A stretch of 64,000 nt of DNA from JANXQG01 sp964615095 (GTDB lineage: Bacteria; Planctomycetota; Planctomycetia; Pirellulales; Thermoguttaceae): NCBI GenBank assembly GCA_964615095.1, contig CAZTPX010000001.1, positions 270,663 to 334,662 on the forward strand. Direction: 5' to 3'. Positions 42,797 to 51,567 of the stretch are shown one piece after another (positions within the stretch are counted from its first letter, which is position 1; every line of letters begins with the position of its first letter). A program made the translations under genes and the position numbers. The notes under the pieces were generated by a model. The model was given only the letters and a program-made list of their open reading frames with translations. It had not been told where the DNA came from and ran no database searches.

Positions 42797-44064
42797 ACGT
42801 CCAGGTCGTCGGTTGCAGCCATCATGCCACGTCGATCGCCATCCGGGAGCGCTTGGCTTTCGGCAGGCAGCAAGTGGAAGAGGCCCTGCGCGAGTGGCGG
42901 ACTTGCTTTCGCGACGTGGAAAGCGTGTTGCTTTCCACCTGCAATCGCGTGGAAATCTACGCGGCCAGCCAATCGGCGCCGATCCCCGACGTGAAGGAAA
43001 TCGGCGGTTTTCTCGCCCGCTACCATCGGCTCGACCCGGACGAGATCGTGCCGCACCTGTTCGTCGACGCCGATGAGGCTGCCGTGCGGCACTTGTTCGG
43101 TGTGGCCGCCAGTTTGGACAGCATGGTCCTGGGCGAACCGCAGATCCTGGCCCAGGTCAAGCAGGCCTACCAGTCGGCCACGGAATGCGAGGCCACCGGC
43201 CCGTTGTTGCACATGGCCTTTCAGGCGGCCATCCGCGTCGCCCGCCGCGTAACGACCGAAACCGCCATTCACCAGCGTCGCGTGAGTATTCCCAGCGTGG
43301 CCGTGGCCGACTTCGCCCGACAGATCTTCGAACGCTTCGACGACAAGGAAACGCTCGTCATCGGGGCGGGTGACATGGCCGAAGAAACCCTCCGCTATCT
43401 CCGCGACGAAGGTGTGCGGCGGATCACGGTGGTGAATCGGAGTTTCGAGCGGGCTATTCAGCGGGCCAGGGAGTGGCAGGGCCAGGCCCGGCCCTGGGAG
43501 GAACTTTCCAGCGCGCTGGTCGCGGCCGACCTGGTCATCAGCACGACGGGCGCAGAGCGTCCCATCGTGGGCCTCGAGGATTTCCGCCCCATTCGTACCG
43601 CACGGGGGCAACGCCCGCTGTTCGTGCTCGATCTGGCCGTGCCGCGTGATTTCGACCCGGCTATCGGCGATCAGCCGGACGTTTACCTCTACTCGGTCGA
43701 CGACTTGCAAGCGGCCTGCCAGAACAATCGCCTGCTCCGCGACAAGGAACTTCCCGCCGCGCAGCGGATCGTCGATCAGGAAACGCGCCGCTTCATGGCC
43801 GAGCTATACCACCGCGCGACCGGCCCGGTGATCCAGCAGTTGCGCGACGGTTGGCAGAAGCCCAAGGAAGAGGAGTTGCGGCGGCTAATGAATCGGCTGC
43901 CGAGTTTGGACGAGCGCGCGCGGGAAGAAATCCGCCAGTCCTTCGACCGGCTGGTGAACAAGCTGCTGCACCCGCCATTGGAATCCTTGCGCGACGAATC
44001 GCGAGAAGGCGTCCCGCACGGATTGCTGGACGCCTTGGCACGACTGTTTCAACTGCGCGACTGA
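42793..44064 (+). CDS. hemA: Glutamyl-tRNA reductase
   Basis: First committed step of C5 heme synthesis: reduces glutamyl-tRNA to glutamate-1-semialdehyde. In its 423 residues it has the N-terminal VQVVGCSHHATSIAIRERLA, the catalytic Cys in VLLSTCNRVEIYAAS, SLDSMVLGEPQILAQVKQAY, the NADPH-binding TLVIGAGDMAEETLRYL and the C-terminal dimerisation helix. Start ATG 42793 overlaps the hemX-like gene. Convergent with scpB (19-nt gap). Confidence 0.96.
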   Translation: MNVQVVGCSHHATSIAIRERLAFGRQQVEEALREWRTCFRDVESVLLSTCNRVEIYAASQSAPIPDVKEIGGFLARYHRLDPDEIVPHLFVDADEAAVRHLFGVAASLDSMVLGEPQILAQVKQAYQSATECEATGPLLHMAFQAAIRVARRVTTETAIHQRRVSIPSVAVADFARQIFERFDDKETLVIGAGDMAEETLRYLRDEGVRRITVVNRSFERAIQRAREWQGQARPWEELSSALVAADLVISTTGAERPIVGLEDFRPIRTARGQRPLFVLDLAVPRDFDPAIGDQPDVYLYSVDDLQAACQNNRLLRDKELPAAQRIVDQETRRFMAELYHRATGPVIQQLRDGWQKPKEEELRRLMNRLPSLDERAREEIRQSFDRLVNKLLHPPLESLRDESREGVPHGLLDALARLFQLRD

Positions 44065-44083
44065 TCAACGACCGCAAGCGCGA

Positions 44084-44428
44084 CTACTCGTCGCCCTTGT
44101 CTTCGTCCTCTTCTTCTTCGTCGTCATCCCAGTCGTCGTCATCGTCATCCCAGTCGTCGTCGTCCTCGTCGAGGTCCTCTTCGTCTTCCCAGTCGTCCTC
44201 GTCGTCGTCCCAATCGTCCTCTTCGTCCTCGTCGTCGTCCACCTCTTCCCACGGTTCATCGTCGAGGTCGTCGTCGTCCTCTTCCTCCTCTTCGTCTTCG
44301 TCCTCGTCCTCATCGGGCGACTTGGCGGCGTAGACCGTCGAAATCCTGGTGAAAGGCCGCTCGGATGTCGTCACCGAGGCCGTGCCGAAGGTCTCCGGCG
44401 TGGTTTTCCTGTCGATCGTGATACTCAT
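44084..44428 (-). CDS. Possible internally initiated acidic DWD-repeat protein
   Basis: Same frame as the scpB tail. ATG 44428 is preceded 6-8 nt upstream by GAGGAG, stronger than the scpB start itself. The product has 114 residues (MSITIDRKTTPETFGTASVT onward) with a C-terminal polyacidic domain interrupted by Trp every few residues. Alternative reading: simply the ScpB tail. Evidence is the ribosome site and the abrupt change of composition. Confidence 0.4.
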   Translation of the reverse strand: MSITIDRKTTPETFGTASVTTSERPFTRISTVYAAKSPDEDEDEDEEEEEDDDDLDDEPWEEVDDDEDEEDDWDDDEDDWEDEEDLDEDDDDWDDDDDDWDDDEEEEDEDKGDE

Positions 44429-45202
44429 GTCCGTCTCCTCTTGCGTCTCGCGAGATTGATGAAGTTGTTGCATATCCAGTACGGGAGGATTGGCGACCGT
44501 TGCGCCCTGATCCTCGGTGACAAGCTTCGTAATCGGCAAAAACTCAGGGCGAGGTAAATCCTCCAAGTGCCGTAGCCCGAAAACCTGCAAAAACTGCCTA
44601 GTCGTCCCATATAGTAACGGACGCCCCAATTCCTCAGACCGACCTACGATCCGCACCAAGTCACGTTCGATGAGTTGGCGAAGGACTTCACCGCATTGCA
44701 CGCCGCGGATTGCCTCGATTTCTGCCCGTAATACGGGCTGTCGATAGGCGACAACCGCTAAAGTTTCCATAGCCGGGGCCGAAAGCCGCACTTCCAGGGG
44801 GATCGAATGCAGCCTACGGAGCCACGGAGCATAACATGGACGTGTCAATAATTGAAATCCGCCTGCAACCTCCTCGACTCGAAACGCACTTCCTTCGGCA
44901 TCATAACGCCGGTTCAAGGCTCGGACCAGTGTACGCGCTTTTGTGCCATCCGCCAAGCGGGCCAGTTGGGCCAATTTCCGGCTTCCTAGCGGCTCGCGGC
45001 TGATAAACAAAATTGCTTCCAGCCGCGCAATACGGACTGGCCGACAACTATCGTCCCCATCGCCAGGCGCGGGGATTGCCTGCCCCCGGCCCAATCCTGG
45101 AAGCGGACCTCGGAAACCTTGCTCCAGCCAGCAAGCCGGCTGACGATACCGCGAGGCAATGCTTTTCAAACATCGGCCAAGAGTTGCAGGAAACGTAGAC
45201 AT
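44084..45202 (-). CDS. scpB: ScpB chromosome segregation protein with an extreme acidic tail
   Basis: Kleisin-associated winged-helix partner of the SMC-ScpA complex. From ATG 45202 the product has 372 residues. The ScpB core is RLEAILFISREPLGSRKLAQ, YRQPVLRAEIEAIRGVQCGE, VLRQLIERDLVRIVGRSEEL and GRPLLYGTTRQFLQVFGLRH. After ~260 residues comes MSITIDRKTTPETFGTASVT, then ~70 residues that are almost only Asp, Glu and Trp (DDWDDD units). Usual ScpB is ~180-250 residues. The ATG of MSITIDRK (44428) has its own AGAGGAG ribosome site, so a separate 114-residue acidic protein may be made from the same frame. Confidence 0.88.
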   Translation of the reverse strand: MSTFPATLGRCLKSIASRYRQPACWLEQGFRGPLPGLGRGQAIPAPGDGDDSCRPVRIARLEAILFISREPLGSRKLAQLARLADGTKARTLVRALNRRYDAEGSAFRVEEVAGGFQLLTRPCYAPWLRRLHSIPLEVRLSAPAMETLAVVAYRQPVLRAEIEAIRGVQCGEVLRQLIERDLVRIVGRSEELGRPLLYGTTRQFLQVFGLRHLEDLPRPEFLPITKLVTEDQGATVANPPVLDMQQLHQSRETQEETDMSITIDRKTTPETFGTASVTTSERPFTRISTVYAAKSPDEDEDEDEEEEEDDDDLDDEPWEEVDDDEDEEDDWDDDEDDWEDEEDLDEDDDDWDDDDDDWDDDEEEEDEDKGDE

Positions 45203-45279
45203 ACCATGTAGATTATGTCTCGACAAGGACCCCTGCAAGGGAGGCAAAGAGAAAGAATGGCGGTTTTTCAGACGGAATC

Positions 45280-46017
45280 TTACATCTCTTTGGGGCCTTT
45301 TCCGCCGCCGCTTTGCCAGTCCTGGACCTGTTGCAAAACCGCAGTCATGGCTTTCAACGGTTCGCTGTCGATGCACCAGAAGGGCTGAGTCACTCCGCGA
45401 TTGCCGCCCACGGCCATTTTGCAATAGAAGCGAAACTCGCGTTTCTCGTTTCCGCAAGTCTCAAGTAGATAATAAGTTGCGCCCAATTGCCGGAGTCGGT
45501 CCAGGACGTAGTTCAACTGATCGCCGGGAGGCAAGCTGACACTCGTCGACGGATGAGAAACCGGGACATCAAAACGGGCCGGCACACCGAGCTGCTGCGT
45601 AGAAAGAGAATTTTCTTCGCCAGGAACGCGAAAAAGTTTCTGGATAGCGCCGTCGGCATCTTTTTTCGGGGGAAAACTTGTCGATCGTCCTGAACCGGAA
45701 AGGACTGGGGTGCCGATTGGAGCGTTGTAAGTTATAGGCACCACCGGTGATCGCGACGTTTCGCACCCGAACGGGCCGCAAACAGTTCGATTGGGGTCGG
45801 CCGATGGATTCGGCTGATATCTTGGCGCTTCCGTACCTTGACTGCCAGGTGTCGAGGGGTTGTGAAAATCAGCAAGTGCCGGCCAGCGACCGCTTTGGAT
45901 CGCTTTGACCACCGCCGGATACGAACTCCCGCAAAAAGCCGCCACCGGTACGAGGACCAGGCAGATCAAGATGATCAAGGCACGAAAGGCGACAACAGAA
46001 GATGATTGCTCCGCCAT
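45280..46017 (-). CDS. Exported protein of unknown function
   Basis: ATG 46017 was chosen because AAAGGAG lies 6 nt upstream; an in-frame TTG at 46023 is less likely. 245 residues: a signal/anchor helix (FRALIILICLVLVPVAAFCG), a Pro/Ser/Thr-rich middle with a CGPFGC pair, and a C-terminal ~90-residue globular domain (QLNYVLDRLRQLGATYYLLE, FRFYCKMAVGGNRGVTQPFW). That domain ends in a helix near DSEPLKAMTAVLQQVQDW. Not recognised. 77 nt upstream of scpB on the same strand. Confidence 0.7.
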   Translation of the reverse strand: MAEQSSSVVAFRALIILICLVLVPVAAFCGSSYPAVVKAIQSGRWPALADFHNPSTPGSQGTEAPRYQPNPSADPNRTVCGPFGCETSRSPVVPITYNAPIGTPVLSGSGRSTSFPPKKDADGAIQKLFRVPGEENSLSTQQLGVPARFDVPVSHPSTSVSLPPGDQLNYVLDRLRQLGATYYLLETCGNEKREFRFYCKMAVGGNRGVTQPFWCIDSEPLKAMTAVLQQVQDWQSGGGKGPKEM

Positions 46018-46403
46018 AGGCAACTCCTTTTGCCCAGACGCCGTCTGGAAAAACCGTGGGACCGCGGCCGATAGGCATCCTGCCCAAATGGCCGCAAAGC
46101 CTTACACGTCGTTTGCCCCGTTTTCAGATAAACCCAGGGTGATGATTAACAGCCAGATAATAATCGCGACCGGCCTCTCAAGGCAACGGCAATAATTCCG
46201 GTCAGTCAAGAAAATCTGCCGGGTTTCCCGGCCAAAGAGATTTCTTCCCCCCGCGAATTGACTTCGGAAAAGATTCGGCTATTCTGGATAGCAACTAAGA
46301 CTTGTTTCAAAATCCTCCCGCGGCGGGAAAGCAAAGCCGAGGCGAAGTTGATTTTGGAATCAGGTTCTAAACCGTTAACCGCTGGAACCGAGGAGAGGCA
46401 ACG
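46018..46403. other. Divergent intergenic region
   Basis: 386 nt between the exported protein (minus) and moxR (plus). No repeat family and no confident promoter pair was seen. Confidence 0.5.
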
Positions 46404-47408
46404 ATGGCTATCGATGCGATCGAGACGCGGGAAGCGAAGCAGCGGCTGGAAATGTTCGCGGATCGCGTGCGCACGATCCGCGCCAGCTTGCACGAAGTCG
46501 TGGTCGGCCAGGACGAAGTGATCGACCAACTCCTGACCTGTGCCCTGACCGGTTCGCACGCTCTCTTAGTGGGCGTGCCGGGGCTGGCCAAGACGCTCAT
46601 GGTCAAGGCCCTGGCGTCAGCCTTTCATTGGAAGTACTCGCGCATCCAATTCACGCCCGACCTCATGCCGGCCGACGTGACCGGCTATGAGCTCTTGGGC
46701 CGGGGCGAAGATTCGCAAGGCCCCAAGCTGGTCTTTCGCCCGGGGCCCGTGTTTGCCAATCTGGTGTTAGCCGACGAGATCAATCGCGCGGCGCCCAAGA
46801 CCCAGTCGGCCCTCTTGGAAGCGATGGCCGAGCGGCACGTGACCGTGGGCGGTCAGACCTATCCGCTGCAAGAGCCCTTCTTGGTCGCCGCCACACAGAA
46901 TCCTATCGAGCAGGAAGGCACTTATCCGTTGCCGGAGGCGCAGCTCGATCGCTTCATGATGGAGATCCGCATCGGCTATCCCTCGCCCGCGCAGGAGGAA
47001 GAGATTGTCATGCGGACCACCGCCGGCGAGCCGAAGTTGCCGGCGGCGGCGCTGAGCCGCGAGGAGTTCCTGCAACTCCGCGACCTGGTATTAGCCGTGC
47101 CCGTGGCCCACAACGTGGCCGCGGCGGCGGTGCGACTCTGCGGCGCAAGCCGGCCGGACGATCCCCGCGCGCTGGCCGCGGCCAAGGACTACGTGGCCTG
47201 GGGCGCCGGTCCGCGCGGTTCGCAGAACCTCGTGCTGGCGGCTAAAGCCAGGGCCTTGCTGGTCGGGCGTTGCGCCCCGGTGCTGGAAGACATCCAGGCC
47301 GTGGCCCTGCCGATCCTGCGGCACCGCATCATCGTCAACCACCGGGCAGTCGGCGATTCCGTGACCTCGGCGGACCTGATCGCGTCGTTGTTGAAGACGA
47401 TCCAATAG
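46404..47408 (+). CDS. moxR: MoxR-family AAA+ ATPase
   Basis: Chaperone-like AAA+ protein that works with VWA proteins. 334 residues: Walker A LLVGVPGLAKTLMVKALASA, the RIQFTPDLMPADVTGYELL loop, Walker B NLVLADEINRAAPKTQSALL and sensor 1 LVAATQNPIEQEGTYPLPEA. Start ATG 46404. It heads the cluster moxR-DUF58-VWA-VWA-large membrane protein, a classic Bat/aerotolerance-like arrangement, although 387 nt of repeats separate it from the DUF58 gene. Confidence 0.95.
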   Translation: MAIDAIETREAKQRLEMFADRVRTIRASLHEVVVGQDEVIDQLLTCALTGSHALLVGVPGLAKTLMVKALASAFHWKYSRIQFTPDLMPADVTGYELLGRGEDSQGPKLVFRPGPVFANLVLADEINRAAPKTQSALLEAMAERHVTVGGQTYPLQEPFLVAATQNPIEQEGTYPLPEAQLDRFMMEIRIGYPSPAQEEEIVMRTTAGEPKLPAAALSREEFLQLRDLVLAVPVAHNVAAAAVRLCGASRPDDPRALAAAKDYVAWGAGPRGSQNLVLAAKARALLVGRCAPVLEDIQAVALPILRHRIIVNHRAVGDSVTSADLIASLLKTIQ

Positions 47409-47795
47409 ACAAACAGGAAATCCGAAATACGAATGTCGAAATCCGCGACCGGCAAGCGGGTACCCCGATTCAAACAGGAAAATCCAAAGGTTCCAAAGCA
47501 ACGAGCCTGCGGTCCGCAAGTCCACCAAAGACTCGCGGTCAGATGCCGAAATCGCACCACGAAGAAGAGTACCACGAAAAACACGAAATACACGAAAAGG
47601 AAGAGGAAACATGACTTCAATTCAATTAGCGCGGATTAGCGTAAATTAGTGTTCCTTTTGTCTTTTTTCGTGTCATTCGTGTATTTCGTGGTTGCCTTGT
47701 TTTGATCATTTTCACCTTTGGTTTTTCGAATTTATTTCGGATTTCGATATTCGGATTTCGAATTTGTTTTCTTCTTCCATCGGTTTTTGTGTTCG
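47409..47795. repeat. Repeat block between moxR and the DUF58 gene
   Basis: Contains GAAATCC-type heptamers (47417-47446), an ACCCGC-type remnant, an inverted pair of CACGAAA-rich arms (about 47571-47598 versus 47663-47692) around an ATTAGCG-type repeat, and TTTCGGA-type heptamers (47722-47770). The last opens just before the DUF58 start. No gene. Confidence 0.8.
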
Positions 47796-48707
47796 ATGAC
47801 CACGCTGGTTCAAAGCCGTTTTCTCGACCTTCGCGCCTTGGCCGCGCTGGAGCGGATGCGTTTCACGACGCGTCATCGCATCGAAGGTTCCTATAGCGGC
47901 AGCCACACCTCGCGGCAGCAAGGCGGGGCGGGCGAGTTCGTCGATTACCGCGAGTATTCCGGCAGCGAGGACCTGCGGCGATTGGATTGGAAGGTCCTAG
48001 GCCGCACCGGCAAGGCCTTCGTACGCATCCACGAGGAGGAAACCAATCTGCTCTGTACGTTGGCCCTGGACGCCAGCGGTTCGATGGATTTCCGCGGCAT
48101 CGTCCGCCGTGACGGCGGCTCGAAACTGGAGTATGCCCAGTACCTTTCCACCGCCCTGGCCCACGTGATTACCCGCGGGCAAGATCAGGTGGGGCTGGCC
48201 TTGCTGGATCGGCAGTTGCAGTCAATGCTCCCACCCGGGGCCACACTGACGCACCTGAACCAGATTTACGCGTCGATCGAACAGATCGTTCCGCGGCCGA
48301 CGACTAGCATGGCCCCGGGCCTGCGCGAGTTGTTCGAGCGCTGCCGGCGGCGGGGCGTGCTGCTTTTGATCAGCGATTTCCTCATGGACGACCTGGAGGA
48401 TGTTTTCGGCGCGTTGCGGCTCTTCCGGCATCGCGGCTGGGAAGTCATCGTCCTGCACCTGGTGCATCCGGAAGAGGAGCGTTTGCCCGAGGCGGCGGCC
48501 TTCCGTTTCGAGGGGATGGAGGCCGACGGGCGGGTCGATTGCAGTCCGGCCGAGATCCGCGTGGTCTATCGCGAGCGGTTTGCCGCGCACCTGGCGATGG
48601 TGCGGCAGTTGGCCCTGGCCGGAGCCTGCGACTATCGTCGCGTATCGACAGCCATCCCTTATTTGCAAACTTTGGGCGGATTTTTGGTGGAGCGCGCAGG
48701 TTCCTGA
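47796..48707 (+). CDS. DUF58 domain protein
   Basis: 303 residues from ATG 47796 (MTTLVQSRFLDLRALAALER). Typical DUF58 motifs are GAGEFVDYREYSGSEDLRRL followed by DWK, then a VWA-like segment TLALDASGSMDFRG (MIDAS DxSxS). It is a soluble partner of MoxR and the VWA membrane proteins. The stop lies 2 nt before the next gene. Confidence 0.92.
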   Translation: MTTLVQSRFLDLRALAALERMRFTTRHRIEGSYSGSHTSRQQGGAGEFVDYREYSGSEDLRRLDWKVLGRTGKAFVRIHEEETNLLCTLALDASGSMDFRGIVRRDGGSKLEYAQYLSTALAHVITRGQDQVGLALLDRQLQSMLPPGATLTHLNQIYASIEQIVPRPTTSMAPGLRELFERCRRRGVLLLISDFLMDDLEDVFGALRLFRHRGWEVIVLHLVHPEEERLPEAAAFRFEGMEADGRVDCSPAEIRVVYRERFAAHLAMVRQLALAGACDYRRVSTAIPYLQTLGGFLVERAGS

Positions 48708-48709
48708 AA

Positions 48710-50857
48710 ATGACCTTTTTTCACCTTTGGGCGATCGGGATCGGAGCAGCCGCGCTTGCCGCGCCGCTGGTGATCCATTGGCTCACGCGGCCCCGGCCCA
48801 CGCGCATGCCTCTCTCCACGCTGCGCTTCGTGCGCGAGGCGATCCACCAGCGGCGCTCGATGCACCTGCTCCGCGACCTGCTTATCCTGGGCCTGCGCGT
48901 GCTGGCCGTGGCCATGCTCGCCCTGGCCGTCGCCCGCCCGCTGCTGGGGCCGCAGCCGCTGGCCGCCGAGCACCGCTCCGGCGATACCGTGCGGATCGTA
49001 CTCCTCGACGTCAGCCAGAGCATGGGGGCCACCGTTGGGGCCACGCAACAGATTGCCAAGGCCAGGGCCTTGGCGGCCAACCAGTACTTGCAATATGAAA
49101 CCGGGCTGTGGGCCAATGTAATCCTGGCCGGGGCCGCACCACACGCCGTATTCGACGGACCCTCGACGAACTTCGAAACGCTCCGCGACGAGCTTTCCCA
49201 CTGCCAGGCCCTGCCAGAACGGTTGAACGTCAAGGCGGCCCTGGAGCGCGCCGCGCAGATGCTCGCGCCCAGCTCAGAAGATGACAAACGACGGCGGGAG
49301 CTGGTGATCTTCAGCGATTTTCAGCGCTCGAGTTGGGCCAAAGCCGACTTTTCCGCCCTGCCCGCCGATACCGTGATCAAGCTCGAATCGACAGCCCCCA
49401 AGGAGTCGCTGCCGAACCTGGCGGTATTGAAGGCCGTGGCCCGCGCCGATAGCGCCCGCGCCGGCAGCGTACGAGTGGAGATCGAGGTGGGCAACTTCAC
49501 GCCCGCGGCGCGGAAGATGACCGTCGACGTGACGCTCGGCGAGACTCACCGACGCCTGGAGGGCTCCTGCCCTGCGCAAGGCCGCCTGACGCTCTCTGAG
49601 GATTTGGAACTTCCCGGCAGCGGTTGGCAATGGGGGCAGGCGGAGCTTGTCGGCGTAGGCGACGACGACACCCTGGCCGCCGACAACGTCCGGCCGCTGG
49701 CGGTCCAGCTTCGCCCCAAGCCAACCTATGCCTTGCTCAGCCGCCAGCCGGCGCGGCAAAGGCCGTCATCGAGCTACTTCCTGGAATGCGCGCTAGCACC
49801 CGACGGCCAGCTTGGCCCCAAGGCCTCCGCCACGGTCCTGCGCCTCGATCCGGCGAACCTCGATGTCAAGACCCTCGCGCCGGTGGATTTGGTCTGCCTG
49901 GATCATCCGGGCAAGCTCTCCGACGACGCGGTGAAGGTGCTCTCGGCATCGCTGCGCCGCGGGCGGCCGATGCTGTACGTGGCTGGCGAAACGATCGACG
50001 CCACGAACCTCAAGCGGCTGGCCGAAGCGGGCAGCTCGGGGCTGCGGATGCCGGTCGAGTTCACGCCGCCGCCCGCAGGCGCCAGTCGGCACAATCTGTT
50101 CTTGAAGTCGGTGCGCGAGCAGGAGCCGCCCTTCAGTGTTTTCGGCGACAATCTTGCCAGCTTCATCGGCACGGCGCGATTTGCCGGCGGGCTTAGCTCG
50201 CGGCGTTTGGAAGGCGGTCTGGCTGACGACGTGCTGGCCACCTACAACGACGGTTCCGCCTGCCTGGTGAGCACGGTTTCCGACGCCGGCTCGCTGGTCG
50301 TTTTGAACGCTGACCTGGCGGCCTCGGAGCTGCCGGGTAAGTCGCTGTTCGTGCTCCTGGTGCAGGCCCTCACCGACCGCATCATGAACCGCAACGGCGG
50401 CCCCGCCCAGGCCTGGTGCGGCGAGCGGCTGGTGGCCCAGTTGCCGCCGGAGGTCTTGTCGGCCAACGGCCTGCGAATCGTCGGCGCGCAATCGTCGCGC
50501 TCCGCCGCGATAAATACGGCAGGCGAGCCGTCCGGCGGCCGTTACGGCGATTTGATCGAGGAAGGCGCCGGCGTGGCCTGGAATTGGCGGGCGCCGGAGC
50601 GGCCCGGCGTGTATCGCGTCTGCCGTGACGACGTCACGGTCTTCGCGCAGGCGATGGAAATTCCCGCCGAGGAGAGCCAGTTGGATTATCTCGCGCCGGA
50701 GGTGCTTCGCGAACGGTTGGCCGCCGGGCGGGAGATTTACTATCGCAGCGCCGCCGCCGAAGAAGAGCGTCGCGACGATCTTTGGAAATGGTTCGCCGTG
50801 GCCTGCGTGGTTTGTGTGCTGGGCGAATTGACGAGTTTAATTGGATTTCGGACGTGA
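48710..50857 (+). CDS. BatA-type membrane protein with VWA domain
   Basis: 715 residues from ATG 48710. The N-terminal BatA module (HLWAIGIGAAALAAPLVIHW, RPTRMPLSTLRFVREAIHQR) with two membrane helices is followed by a VWA domain (IVLLDVSQSMGATVGATQQI), a beta domain and a glutamine-amidotransferase-like region (VDLVCLDHPGKLSDDAVKVL). A C-terminal membrane helix (FAVACVVCVLGELTSLI) ends it. Acts with MoxR/DUF58 in the envelope; precise job unknown. Confidence 0.88.
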   Translation: MTFFHLWAIGIGAAALAAPLVIHWLTRPRPTRMPLSTLRFVREAIHQRRSMHLLRDLLILGLRVLAVAMLALAVARPLLGPQPLAAEHRSGDTVRIVLLDVSQSMGATVGATQQIAKARALAANQYLQYETGLWANVILAGAAPHAVFDGPSTNFETLRDELSHCQALPERLNVKAALERAAQMLAPSSEDDKRRRELVIFSDFQRSSWAKADFSALPADTVIKLESTAPKESLPNLAVLKAVARADSARAGSVRVEIEVGNFTPAARKMTVDVTLGETHRRLEGSCPAQGRLTLSEDLELPGSGWQWGQAELVGVGDDDTLAADNVRPLAVQLRPKPTYALLSRQPARQRPSSSYFLECALAPDGQLGPKASATVLRLDPANLDVKTLAPVDLVCLDHPGKLSDDAVKVLSASLRRGRPMLYVAGETIDATNLKRLAEAGSSGLRMPVEFTPPPAGASRHNLFLKSVREQEPPFSVFGDNLASFIGTARFAGGLSSRRLEGGLADDVLATYNDGSACLVSTVSDAGSLVVLNADLAASELPGKSLFVLLVQALTDRIMNRNGGPAQAWCGERLVAQLPPEVLSANGLRIVGAQSSRSAAINTAGEPSGGRYGDLIEEGAGVAWNWRAPERPGVYRVCRDDVTVFAQAMEIPAEESQLDYLAPEVLRERLAAGREIYYRSAAAEEERRDDLWKWFAVACVVCVLGELTSLIGFRT

Positions 50858-50905
50858 GGCATCGGCACATAGTCCGATGCATTTTGCCCCGGAGGGGCAG
50901 TTGAG

Positions 50906-51097
50906 AATAGCCCAGCGCGGGCACCATGCGCAGCATGGTCGTCGCTGGGTAGGAGGGCGATAGATTATCATTAGTCCCGTAGGGACGACTGAATCGAACC
51001 GGCCCGCGCTCAATCGTCCCTACGGGACTACAAACGCGCTTGGTTCCCCGGTTCCCAGCGACGACCATGCTGCGCATGGTGCCCGCGCTGGGCTATT
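50906..51097. mobile_element. REP/MITE-like element with perfect 44-bp inverted repeats
   Basis: The arms 50906-50949 and 51054-51097 are perfect reverse complements (AATAGCCCAGCGCGGGCACC start). Within them, inner arms TAGTCCCGTAGGGACGA and its exact complement face each other near 50972 and 51014. A partial copy (AATAGCCCAGCG, TTAGTCCCGTAGGGACGA) lies at 51455-51520, so the transposase remnant is bracketed by copies. Confidence 0.9.
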
Positions 51098-51186
51098 ATC
51101 AATCGTCCCTTCGGGACGGAAAACGCCATGTGCAATACGACGAACGGTACCTTTCGAACCGAACCTTAGTTCGAGGACAAATAATC

Positions 51187-51447
51187 TTGGGCCATTCCTT
51201 TACGAGCAGCCTGTTTCATTGTGTTTTCAGCACCAAGGAGCGTCGTCCCTTCATTACCGAGGGCCTCCGCTTGCGTCTTTGGCCTTATATGGGCGGCATC
51301 GCCCGCGACAACCACATGAAGGCGTTGAGCATTGGCGGTGTCGAAGATCATGTCCACATCCTCTTGTCGCTGCCATCGACCATGGCGGTCGCCAAGGCCA
51401 TTCAAATCATCAAGGGTGGATCGTCTCTGTGGGTACACGAGGGGTAG
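51187..51447 (+). pseudogene. Truncated IS200/REP-associated Y1 transposase
   Basis: From about TTG 51187 the frame reads LGHSFTSSLFHCVFSTKERR, then IARDNHMKALSIGGVEDHVH with the HUH metal-binding motif (HVH). This is the N-terminal half of a Y1 transposase (IS200/RAYT type). It stops after ~86 residues, before the catalytic Tyr helix, so it should be inactive. It is flanked by the paired palindromes at 50906 and 51455, which it may once have mobilised. Confidence 0.85.
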
Positions 51448-51454
51448 TTAAGAA

Positions 51455-51520
51455 TAGCCCAGCGATTTATCGCTGGGTAGGAAGGCAACAAATTACCATT
51501 AGTCCCGTAGGGACGATTGA
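51455..51520. repeat. Partial copy of the 50906 element
   Basis: GAATAGCCCAGCGATTTATCGCTGGG and TTAGTCCCGTAGGGACGA in the same order as at 50905-50988, but with the central GGGCACCATG..CATGGTC part missing. Confidence 0.8.
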
Positions 51521-51567
51521 ACTGAACTCGGACTCAACGCGAAATTCAATAACGAATACAACCGCCC

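Noticed and set aside
51040..51186. Coding start of the Y1 transposase in the upstream palindrome
   Set aside because: The upstream in-frame part translates the 51054-51097 palindrome; family homology begins only near 51187.
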